Assembly: GCA_009926645.1 (NCBI GenBank)
Contig: RFOO01000001.1
Coordinates: 1 to 26,967 of the forward strand
Reading direction: 5' to 3'
Source of the DNA: a bacterium
GTDB taxonomy: Bacteria > Verrucomicrobiota > Verrucomicrobiia > Opitutales > UBA953
Length of the DNA: 26,967 nucleotides
Shown: positions 13,504 through 21,149 of the stretch, in pieces
Layout of the letters: every line of letters starts with the position of its first letter
How positions within the stretch are numbered: the stretch's first letter is position 1
Translations under genes and position numbers: made by a program
The notes under the pieces: model-generated
The model's input: the letters and a program-made list of their open reading frames with translations, nothing else
What the model was told of the DNA's origin: nothing
Database searches by the model: none

Positions 13504-16248
13504 TTATTTTTTATTGGAGATTTGTGATAGAGTCGCAAGTTTGCTTTCGGCGGCGTTTTGACCAGGAAGTCTAATCTCTCCTTGAGGTAAAAGGCGATTG
13601 AGTTCGGTAATGATTCGGTAAGTAGCGATTGCCTCGAGGGTATCGCCTTCGTCTTCATAAAGTTGACCGAGTAAGAGAATCGAACGCGAAAGCCAAACTC
13701 GACCAGAAGTTCCGTAGGTAAATTCGGAGGAGTTTTTGACTGTTTTTAGGGCCGAGAGTGTATGAAGAAGAACATTACGAGCCTCCAAGCGAGTTGCGTT
13801 GGCGTCGGTGCTCGCCTCTGCTTTGGCACGCTCGAGAAGCGCGAGAGCTAGTTTGTAGCGCACCTCAGCTAAGACGTCGGCGTCTTTGGCCCACGCACCA
13901 GCAACATTTTCATAGGCGGCTACGGCCAAAGAGACGCGCTGTCGGTCCAGCTGTCCGTTGCGCTCACGGCGCAATTCGGAGAGTCCAAAAAGGGAATCAG
14001 CCCGATCAATTTCTGCTTGGGCACGCATGGGATGATCGGGATTTTCTCGAATCAGGCCATTGAGTACCAAAAGTGCGCGATTAAAGTCACCCAGCATGCG
14101 AAGTAGTTCAGCACGTCGAAGTGTGGCGGTGAAGAGAAGGGGGCTTTTGGGGAATGATTCGGAAAATTTTTCAAGAATTTCTACCGCCTCTTTTAATTTC
14201 TTATCACCAACCGTTGGAGCTTGAATCGCAGCTTCCTCAGCAGCCTCGTACAAACCTAATTCAGCGAACTCAGCCATGGTTGCATCCTCACCTTGGAAAT
14301 TTTGCGAGAGCTCTAAGAAACGTTCTTGGGCTTCGGCGTGCCGGCCTAAAGCAGCGAGATACCTACCTTCGACGAGATAGGAGGCGGCAGCGGCAGAGAC
14401 TTTTCCGTACTGCTTTCGTATGTTTTCAAGTTCCACTAAACCCGCAGCGTTTTGAGTGCCGAGGGTGGTTCTTGCTTTCAAGAGGGCAATATGACCACGC
14501 AGAGCTGGTGCGTTTTCTTTCAACTCAGCAGAGGCATTGGCGGGTAACTGATTGAGTTGCTGACTGATACCATCAGCGATTTTGAGGGTATTTTCAGTAT
14601 CGTGTTTAGCCAGAGCAATGAGGGCTCGCTGCCAACTAAAGCGCAGACTGTAGTCCACCGGCAAATCGACGAGTAAAGGGTTTAGGCGTTCGAGAACTTG
14701 TCCTGCTGTATCAGGTTGATTAGCTTTGCGAATGTCTTCCACTAGGCACCACACGGCAATCCAGATTCTTTCGGCGGGAATTTTATTCGATTTCTGACTT
14801 TGTTGAATGATGTCAGCGACCTGCGACCAGGTTTTATTATCGTTCGCTGTTTGTAGAAGGGAAAGGATACGTTGATGAAACGCTGAGATGGCTAAATCGA
14901 CTCCCTCTGTTTCATTTTGAATCGCAGCATAAGCTTTTTCAGCTAAAGCGTAATCACCGGCGAGAAACAAGCAGTCAGCTGACACGGTTCGTAGAATGTC
15001 ACGCGGAATGCCGACCTTACCCTCGGCCAGAGTGTCGAGCAAAGAGGAGGCGAGTCGGAAAGAGCCATCTCCCCAAGCAACCAGGGCTAGGGTGCGTGTT
15101 GCTTCTCGGGCTAGGGGGCTAGCGGGAACGTCCTTGATTAAATCGCTGGCTGCTTGGCGGGCTTTTTCTCGATTGCCAGCAATGAGCATGAGTTGAGCTC
15201 GGGCTAAGTGGATCGCATCGAGAACCGCTGGATCGCGCGGACAGACAAATTGGTTCTGCCCTTCGTTTTGCTGCATTAAAAAATCATAAATTTCGTTAGC
15301 AACCGATTGGGTCTCGCTCGGCTTAGCTTCCGCGGCTGCTGCGACTAATGCACGTAATGCGGTGAGGCGAAGAGAGGTTGCCGCTGGGTTTTTGGCGACA
15401 TGCATTAAAGCTTTTCGTCCATCTGCAGTTTCAATTCCAAGAATTAAACCAGCGAGTAAGTCTGCTTCAGCTTGTTCGGTGGGCGAGCGTTGTGCCGACG
15501 ACAAGAGGATGGAGGCAGCTTCTGATTTAAGATTCTGTCGGGCCAAGGCTAATGCCAAACTGCGCTGGTAGGCAAAAGCGTTAGGAGTGCCGACACTGAG
15601 TTTTACTTTTTCTCTTAAATGGGCGATAACAGTGTCATCAATTTTCCCTGCCATGATCAGGGAACGATAATTCAGAATTTCGATGCGTTGCTTCTGGATT
15701 TCAGAAACAACGGATTGATTAGCATCGAGAATAGATTGATTGAGTTTAAGGGTGTCTCCTTGATGGCTGGCAATGAATCCGCGTAAGGCATGAAGCCAGG
15801 CAACATCTTGGGGAACTAGTTGGTTGGGGTTAATTTTTTCTGTCCATTGAATGGCGGCCGTAAAGTTATCATCCAGCACTGCCAGCATACCTTCGCGCAA
15901 AGCTTTGGCGGGAGAATAGGGAATTGTATTAAGTATTTCTCGTGCTTCCTTGATTTTAGAGCGTTCAATGTAGGCTGTGCTTAGACCAAGAGACGCTGTC
16001 TCGCGATCTTGGGCGCTGAGTTGGGGAAGGCTTAAGACTTTGGTGTATAAATCCGCAGCCGTCGCCGTTAAGCCAATCGTGAGAGCATCATCGGCTAATT
16101 CCATCTGGCTGCGTTGCCAGGCTGGGGTCGAGGCTGTCGCAGACGGTGTCTGGCCAATGACGGGGACGGGCACATCTTGTGCGTAAGCCAAGCCTCCTGC
16201 AGTAAGGCAGAAGCAAAGACTCAAAATGATCCCGAATCGTCTCATCAT
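13504..16248 (-). CDS. Large periplasmic TPR-repeat protein
   Basis: A 914-residue protein with signal peptide MMRRFGIILSLCFCLTAGGLAYA followed by QDVP. It is almost wholly helical, with many degenerate tetratricopeptide units. The clearest lie in the C-terminal third (for example SPLLFTATLRRAELLRMLGD, YKLALALLERAKAE, LLGQLYEDEGDTLEAIATY). Such proteins are scaffolds that bind other proteins. Genes for TPR proteins beside exbB/exbD are common in PVC and Bacteroidota genomes, so it is probably the periplasmic partner of the next two gene products. I chose ATG 16248 because it starts the signal peptide. A GTG at 16296, directly after the lysC stop and with an AAGG 5 nt upstream, would add 16 residues. 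The exact function is unknown. Confidence 0.8.
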   Translation of the reverse strand: MMRRFGIILSLCFCLTAGGLAYAQDVPVPVIGQTPSATASTPAWQRSQMELADDALTIGLTATAADLYTKVLSLPQLSAQDRETASLGLSTAYIERSKIKEAREILNTIPYSPAKALREGMLAVLDDNFTAAIQWTEKINPNQLVPQDVAWLHALRGFIASHQGDTLKLNQSILDANQSVVSEIQKQRIEILNYRSLIMAGKIDDTVIAHLREKVKLSVGTPNAFAYQRSLALALARQNLKSEAASILLSSAQRSPTEQAEADLLAGLILGIETADGRKALMHVAKNPAATSLRLTALRALVAAAAEAKPSETQSVANEIYDFLMQQNEGQNQFVCPRDPAVLDAIHLARAQLMLIAGNREKARQAASDLIKDVPASPLAREATRTLALVAWGDGSFRLASSLLDTLAEGKVGIPRDILRTVSADCLFLAGDYALAEKAYAAIQNETEGVDLAISAFHQRILSLLQTANDNKTWSQVADIIQQSQKSNKIPAERIWIAVWCLVEDIRKANQPDTAGQVLERLNPLLVDLPVDYSLRFSWQRALIALAKHDTENTLKIADGISQQLNQLPANASAELKENAPALRGHIALLKARTTLGTQNAAGLVELENIRKQYGKVSAAAASYLVEGRYLAALGRHAEAQERFLELSQNFQGEDATMAEFAELGLYEAAEEAAIQAPTVGDKKLKEAVEILEKFSESFPKSPLLFTATLRRAELLRMLGDFNRALLVLNGLIRENPDHPMRAQAEIDRADSLFGLSELRRERNGQLDRQRVSLAVAAYENVAGAWAKDADVLAEVRYKLALALLERAKAEASTDANATRLEARNVLLHTLSALKTVKNSSEFTYGTSGRVWLSRSILLLGQLYEDEGDTLEAIATYRIITELNRLLPQGEIRLPGQNAAESKLATLSQISNKK

Positions 16249-16296
16249 CTCGCAGTGTGGCGAGGGATTTGGCGACGGGCAAGAGGCGAGTGCCAC

Positions 16297-16917
16297 TTAA
16301 GCCTTATCTAGGCCAAAGGCGGTATGAACGGCACGAACGGCCGCATCGGCTTTAGCGGGGTCAATCGCCACGGAAATCTTGATTTCGGAAGTGGTGATTA
16401 ACTCGCTATTGATGCCAACTGATGCGAGAGCCTTAAAGAGTGTTCCCGCAACGCCAGGGTGGGAAATCATGCCCACGCCAACGATGGAGAGTTTAGAGAT
16501 TTCGCCAGCTGAGCGTACAGAACCCGAGCCGAGTTTTTTAAGCGTCTGCCCAACAATTTTTTCAACGCGGGTAAACTGATCGGTTGTTACCGAGAAAGTG
16601 AGGTTTGATTTTCCGTTATTACCCAGATTTTTAATGATCATATCCACGCTGAGACCTGCTTCGCCAAGGTCGTCAAAGAGGGCAGCGATTGCTTGAGGCG
16701 TGTCGGGTAAATCAGTCACCGTGACGCGTGTTTGTAATCGGTCGAGGGCTACGCCTGCAATCGCGGCGTCTTCGAGGGTTTTGTCGATGGCTTTCACAAT
16801 AGTACCGGGTTGGTCGTTAAAAGAGGAGCGAACTTCGAAGGGAACGTTGTATTTTTGTGCAAATTCTACGGAACGAGATTGCATGACTTTGGAGCCACTC
16901 GAGGCTAGCTCAAGCAT
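16297..16917 (-). CDS. lysC: Aspartate kinase, C-terminal regulatory part (lysC interrupted)
   Basis: 206 residues covering the end of the kinase domain (MLELASSGSKVMQSRSVEFA) and two ACT domains that bind feedback effectors: KSNLTFSVTTDQF, and ISKLSIVGVGMISHPGVAGTLFKAL. In an intact lysC this follows the N-terminal piece in one frame. Here it is in another frame and overlaps that piece by 13 nt, with about 28 codons missing at the join. The frame continues upstream as EISYEE, normal for the family, so the break lies just before that. Bacillus LysC also makes a separate regulatory subunit from an internal start, so this fragment could in principle be translated from ATG 16917 and fold alone. 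Confidence 0.85.
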   Translation of the reverse strand: MLELASSGSKVMQSRSVEFAQKYNVPFEVRSSFNDQPGTIVKAIDKTLEDAAIAGVALDRLQTRVTVTDLPDTPQAIAALFDDLGEAGLSVDMIIKNLGNNGKSNLTFSVTTDQFTRVEKIVGQTLKKLGSGSVRSAGEISKLSIVGVGMISHPGVAGTLFKALASVGINSELITTSEIKISVAIDPAKADAAVRAVHTAFGLDKA

Positions 16918-17429
16918 CTCTTCATAAGAAATTTCTTGATTGATGCGGCGACGGCGATGGCAGTGAGGTCTGATCCACCACGACCTAGGGTTGTTACTTC
17001 GCCTTGATCGGTTACCCCTTGAAAACCAGCCACAACAACGACTTTACCTTCATCGAGGCGTTCTAATAAATCTCCTCCCGTGATGCGGGTGATGCGAGCC
17101 CGAGTGTGGACATCGTCGGTAAAAATACCTGCTTGGGCTCCCGTTCGGGAAACAGCGGGGACGCCAATAGCGTGTAATGCGATTACTGTTAAAGCGATGG
17201 TCTCTTGCTCACCTACGGCAAGTAGGACGTCCATTTCCCGTTCATCGGCAAGGGGCATCAGCGCTTTGGCTCGGCCGATGAGTTCATTGGTCACGCCACT
17301 GCGGGCCGAAACAACAACGACCAGACGGTGACCCTTGGACCACTGCTCTTTGATTTTTGCAGCGACGTTTTGAATGCGGTCAACATTTCCAACCGATGTA
17401 CCGCCGTATTTTTGGACAATGAGTGCCAT
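16905..17429 (-). CDS. lysC: Aspartate kinase, N-terminal part (lysC interrupted)
   Basis: 174 residues starting with the aspartokinase signature MALIVQKYGGTSVGN and running through VVVVSARSGVTNEL, the VGEQE motif and TTLGRGGSDLTAIAVAASIK, then a short out-of-frame tail (KFLMKRCLS). Aspartokinase phosphorylates aspartate, the first step to lysine, diaminopimelate, threonine and methionine. The part that should follow, including the conserved YTDVDG / TDPR segment that shapes the nucleotide site, is absent. As it stands the enzyme should be inactive. Whether this is a real mutation or an assembly error cannot be told from the sequence. It starts 6 nt after the hom stop. Confidence 0.88.
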   Translation of the reverse strand: MALIVQKYGGTSVGNVDRIQNVAAKIKEQWSKGHRLVVVVSARSGVTNELIGRAKALMPLADEREMDVLLAVGEQETIALTVIALHAIGVPAVSRTGAQAGIFTDDVHTRARITRITGGDLLERLDEGKVVVVAGFQGVTDQGEVTTLGRGGSDLTAIAVAASIKKFLMKRCLS

Positions 17430-17435
17430 CCTGAT

Positions 17436-18767
17436 TTATGATTCGGGCGAGAAGATGCGAAGGAGGAAGGGTTCCTCAAGCACCGTCTTTAAACGTCTCA
17501 GTTCAGCAAGAACAGCCCCCATTTTGCGTTCGCTGACTGGATAGGTTGAAAGCGTCACCGTGCCACGACCTTGATTGGGGTGTTCGTACTGAATAACGCG
17601 GGCAATAGAAACCTTGTGCTTGGTAAAAATGCGATAAACACCTTCAGAAACACCCGCTTTATCTAAGAGAGACAGGCGAAGGTAGAAGGGGGAGACAATT
17701 TCATCCAGCTCTGCCATGCGGATTTTTTGGCCCTGTTTTTCTCGAGCCTGTAAATCATCAAGTGAAAGACCTTGGCGAGCTGACCCCGTGAGTGAGGCGA
17801 TGGCATCGATGATATCGCCGATGACAGCTGATGCGGTAGCGTCTTGGCCTGCTCCACGTCCTGCCAAAGTGGTCGCACCAACGACGTCACCTCGTAAGGT
17901 GATGCCATTGTTCACTCCCGAAACGCGAGCGAGAATATCCCCATTAGGAACAAGAGCAGGGTAGACGCCAACGGTCATCCAATCTTTCTCAAAATTGCGT
18001 CGAATTACCGCGAGATGTTTTAGAGCGAATCCAAAGCGTCGGGCGAAATCGATATCGGCAGGACCGATGTTGCGAATGCCTTCGACGAGGGTGCGATTGC
18101 GCGGAGCCCACTTACCATGAGCCAACCAGGCTAAAATCGATGCTTTATGCCAAGCATCAATACCATCGACATCCAAGGTGGGATCGGCTTCCGCATAGCC
18201 GAGTTCCTGCGCTTCTTTGAGTGCATCAGCGAAGGAAAGACCATCTTCGCCCATGCGGGTTAAGATGTGGTTACAGGTGCCATTGAGAATACCGACAATG
18301 AGTTCAAAATGATTCGCGGCGAGGCCTTCACGAATGGCTTTGATGATGGGGATGCCTCCCGCAACGCTGGCTTCAAAAAGGAATTGTCCTCCGTGCTGTC
18401 TTACAGCCTGGAAAATTTCAGGTCCATGCTCGCAGAGGAGTGCTTTGTTTGCCGAAACAACGACTTTTCCTTGGCGTAGTGCTCGCAGTGTGCACTCGCG
18501 AGCCTTCGTGGTTCCTCCGATTAATTCACAGACGACATGAACTTTGGGGTCGTCGATAACTTCAAAAGGATTGGGGGTTAGTTTGGCGGAACTGATTTTA
18601 ACTTCACGTTTCTTCTTTAAGTTTCGGACGGCGACTTTGCGTAAATCGAGTTTTACTCCGAGACGGGATTCGAGGTCGGATTTTTTTTCGGTTAAATGTT
18701 TCCAAACACCTTGGCCGACGGTGCCAAAGCCGAGAATACCGATGCCGATAGTACGAGAGGTTTTCAT
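17436..18767 (-). CDS. hom: Homoserine dehydrogenase
   Basis: Reduces aspartate semialdehyde to homoserine on the way to threonine and methionine. It is 443 residues, the usual length of the ACT-containing monofunctional form. The NAD(P)-binding motif GFGTVGQG is at residues 13-20. The catalytic block is AEADPTLDVDGIDAWHKASILAW, with the conserved Asp and Lys. A C-terminal ACT domain (about residue 355 onwards, FYLRLSLLDKAGVSEGVYRI) suggests feedback control by an amino acid. Its ATG overlaps the plsY stop by 4 nt, and lysC follows 6 nt later, so the first and third enzymes of the aspartate pathway are coupled in one transcript. Confidence 0.96.
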   Translation of the reverse strand: MKTSRTIGIGILGFGTVGQGVWKHLTEKKSDLESRLGVKLDLRKVAVRNLKKKREVKISSAKLTPNPFEVIDDPKVHVVCELIGGTTKARECTLRALRQGKVVVSANKALLCEHGPEIFQAVRQHGGQFLFEASVAGGIPIIKAIREGLAANHFELIVGILNGTCNHILTRMGEDGLSFADALKEAQELGYAEADPTLDVDGIDAWHKASILAWLAHGKWAPRNRTLVEGIRNIGPADIDFARRFGFALKHLAVIRRNFEKDWMTVGVYPALVPNGDILARVSGVNNGITLRGDVVGATTLAGRGAGQDATASAVIGDIIDAIASLTGSARQGLSLDDLQAREKQGQKIRMAELDEIVSPFYLRLSLLDKAGVSEGVYRIFTKHKVSIARVIQYEHPNQGRGTVTLSTYPVSERKMGAVLAELRRLKTVLEEPFLLRIFSPES

Positions 18768-19465
18768 GAATGATATTTTTTCTTCCCTTCACCAAATCGA
18801 AGTTCAGTGCCTTGACGAAGGCGACTTAGGTTTGATCGATGGGTCCAAAGATTAAACAGGGCAATGATTGAAGCAAAAACGATTTTGGTCGGATCGCTTG
18901 GGCTGGATGCAATCAGATGGAGAACAATGCAGGTTAAGGGTAGGGAAGTACTTAGGCCGATTGAAGCGACGGAAACGTAGCGTGTCGTAAAAAATAAAAT
19001 CACCCAGATGAGTGCACCGATAAGAATCGGTATGGGAAGTATCACGAGTAATCCGCCAATGGTTGAGGCAACACCTTTGCCTCCTTTGAAGTTAAGAAAA
19101 ATCGAAAAACAATGGCCGAGAATCGTACCTGTAAAACCTGCAATCAGCTGATAAAGTGTGGCGGCTGAGTTTAAATCAAAAGGGATTTTACTGACCTCGC
19201 CCCAGTTCGATGAAATGCCCCAGAAAACGAAAAAAGGGAGAAAAGTGCCAACCGCACCTTTCATAACATCCAACGCAAAAACAAGATTCCCCGCGCGTTT
19301 ACCAACCACGCGTTTGACATTGGTTGCACCAGGATTGCCTGAGCCTTCCTTGAGTATGTCAAAACCTTGAGATTTGGCGACTAGGACAGCGAAGTTGAGG
19401 GAGCCAAGAATATAGCCCGTAACGGTGCAGAGACCAATAGCGAGAATGAGTAGGGCCGTTTCCAT
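18764..19465 (-). CDS. plsY: Glycerol-3-phosphate acyltransferase PlsY
   Basis: An integral inner-membrane enzyme that acylates glycerol 3-phosphate from acyl phosphate, the first step of phospholipid synthesis. It is 233 residues with five or more hydrophobic helices. The three conserved cytoplasmic motifs are all present: ILGSLNFAVLVAK, GSGNPGATNVKR, and GHCFSIFLNFKGGKGVAS. It starts 5 nt after serA with a near AGGTGA and overlaps hom by 4 nt. Its product feeds the pathway of cdsA at the other end of the same gene run. Confidence 0.95.
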   Translation of the reverse strand: METALLILAIGLCTVTGYILGSLNFAVLVAKSQGFDILKEGSGNPGATNVKRVVGKRAGNLVFALDVMKGAVGTFLPFFVFWGISSNWGEVSKIPFDLNSAATLYQLIAGFTGTILGHCFSIFLNFKGGKGVASTIGGLLVILPIPILIGALIWVILFFTTRYVSVASIGLSTSLPLTCIVLHLIASSPSDPTKIVFASIIALFNLWTHRSNLSRLRQGTELRFGEGKKKYHS

Positions 19466-19470
19466 ATCAC

Positions 19471-21060
19471 CTACGCATCGATGAGCGATGCGCTCACGAT
19501 GGCTGGGTTGCGCAGAATTTCTTTGATCGTCGCCTCGCTCGGAGCGGTGTCCAACTGGTAAACAGCCAAGGCATTTTCTCCGCCAACACGACTTAATGCC
19601 ATGCTGCCGATGTTGACGCGTTCTTTGGATAACAAGGTTCCCAGGTTCCCGATAATGCCTGGTTGATCTTGGTTTTCGATGAAGAGCAATTTACCTTCAG
19701 GAATAAACTCTATGGTGCGATTGTTGATCGAGACGATACGAGGGGATTGTGCTTTACCCAAAATCGTGCCCGCCGCGGAGATGATTTTTCCATTGGCGAG
19801 GATGGCTTCCACGAGAATCAGTTCTTTGTAATCAGCCTCTGCCGTTGAGCGAACTGACTGAACTTCAACACCCAAGGCTTTAAGTTTGCTGGGGGCATTC
19901 ACGTCATTAACGCCTTCGAGAATGCCACGAAGGTAGCCTCGCTGAACGGCACGTGAAATGGCGCCGGCACCTTGTTCGGATCCTGTGCCAAAGGTTGTCA
20001 GTCTTAATGACTCGATTCGACCAGGAGCCGCGAGTTGTCGAACGATGGCGCCGAGTTTTTCAGCCAGCGATAAGAACGGACGAATGGTCGAGAGTGTCTG
20101 GGAGTCGACCGACGGGAGGTTGACCGCATTGGCTGGTGAACCGCCGTTTAAAACAGCAATCGCGGCTTCGGCTACTTCAACGCCGACATTTTCTTGTGCT
20201 TCAGCGGTTGACGCACCGAGGTGGGGAGAAAGGTGAGCTTTAGGAAGGGTGCGTAAAACATGGTCCTTGGCTAAAGGCTCATCAACAAACACGTCGAAAC
20301 CACAGCCACCACATTGGCCTGATTGTAAAGCTTCTGCGAGAGCGGCTTCATCAACAATACCTCCGCGGGCACAGTTCACAATCTTTACGCCCTTCTTCAT
20401 TTTCGCAAAAGCGGCTTTGCCAACCATGCCCTCGGTTTGGGCGGTCAGTGGCATGTGCACGGTAATGTAATCCGAAAGACCAAAGACTTCATCGAGAGTC
20501 GCCATCGTAACGCCAAGGGCTTTGGCACGGGCTTCGGTTAAGTAAGGATCGTAAGCGAGTACGCGCATTCCGAAAGCAATCGCGCGTTTAGCGACTTCTG
20601 CGCCGATTCGACCTAAACCCAGAACTCCCAGGCTTTTACCAAAGAGTTCGGTGCCAGAGAGAGTCTTTCGATCCCACTTACCTTCGCGCATTGATTGAAT
20701 CGCTTCGGGTACTGGACGAGCGAGGGAGAGTAGGTGAGTGAAAGTGAGTTCGGCCGTGGCGATGGTATTGCCCGAAGGGGTGTTCATCACAATCACTCCG
20801 CGCTCAGTGGCAGCATCGACATCGATGTTGTCGACTCCTACGCCTGCTCGACCAACGCACACCAGACGAGGGGCGGCGGCTAAAACCTCACGGGTAATTT
20901 GTGTTTCCGAACGAACTAAAATGGCATGCACATCTTCGACGAGAGTGAGGATTTTTTCAGGGGAGGAACCATAGGCCTCAATGACCTCGTAGCCTGGTTG
21001 GGCTTTGAGGAGGGAAACTCCAGTGGGTGAAATTTTATCAGCAACAAGGACCTTAGGCAT
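19471..21060 (-). CDS. serA: D-3-phosphoglycerate dehydrogenase (long form)
   Basis: Oxidises 3-phosphoglycerate to 3-phosphohydroxypyruvate, the entry to serine and glycine synthesis. At 529 residues it is the long type: substrate domain, NAD-binding domain (LGLGRIGAEVAKRA then AYDPY), an intervening ASB domain, and a C-terminal ACT domain (FIENQDQPGIIGNLGTLL). The catalytic Arg lies in NCARGGIVDEAAL and the His in HLSPHLGASTAEAQ. The ACT and ASB domains suggest serine inhibition. It heads the long minus-strand run; the 89-nt gap before it holds a candidate promoter. No Shine-Dalgarno is visible before ATG 21060. Confidence 0.97.
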   Translation of the reverse strand: MPKVLVADKISPTGVSLLKAQPGYEVIEAYGSSPEKILTLVEDVHAILVRSETQITREVLAAAPRLVCVGRAGVGVDNIDVDAATERGVIVMNTPSGNTIATAELTFTHLLSLARPVPEAIQSMREGKWDRKTLSGTELFGKSLGVLGLGRIGAEVAKRAIAFGMRVLAYDPYLTEARAKALGVTMATLDEVFGLSDYITVHMPLTAQTEGMVGKAAFAKMKKGVKIVNCARGGIVDEAALAEALQSGQCGGCGFDVFVDEPLAKDHVLRTLPKAHLSPHLGASTAEAQENVGVEVAEAAIAVLNGGSPANAVNLPSVDSQTLSTIRPFLSLAEKLGAIVRQLAAPGRIESLRLTTFGTGSEQGAGAISRAVQRGYLRGILEGVNDVNAPSKLKALGVEVQSVRSTAEADYKELILVEAILANGKIISAAGTILGKAQSPRIVSINNRTIEFIPEGKLLFIENQDQPGIIGNLGTLLSKERVNIGSMALSRVGGENALAVYQLDTAPSEATIKEILRNPAIVSASLIDA

Positions 21061-21089
21061 GGTAATAGGGAAATGGATGAGTGATTTGA

Positions 21090-21119
21090 GTCATAAATGC
21101 TCACCTTTGGCAATGGCAA
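21090..21119 (-). promoter_or_regulatory. Candidate sigma-70-type promoter of the serA-miaA run
   Basis: On the minus strand TTGCCA (21119-21114, 5 of 6 to the -35 consensus) is followed after 18 nt by TATGAC (21095-21090, 4 of 6 to the -10). It lies in the only intergenic gap in front of serA, which favours it, but the match is modest. A second TTGCCA directly follows the first. Confidence 0.35.
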
Positions 21120-21149
21120 GCCACTACCCAATCACCCTTGTCATAAGGC

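Noticed and set aside
14154..14555. A 133-codon plus-strand frame inside the TPR gene
   Set aside because: It is antisense to a well supported long gene and rich in Arg, Gln and Leu runs that mirror the TPR codons; no start context or family resemblance.
16905..16950. Programmed ribosomal frameshift joining the two lysC pieces
   Set aside because: A -1 shift near AAGAAATTTC would join AASIK to EISYEE neatly, but the joined protein would still lack about 28 residues of the conserved nucleotide-site segment, so recoding does not restore a normal enzyme.
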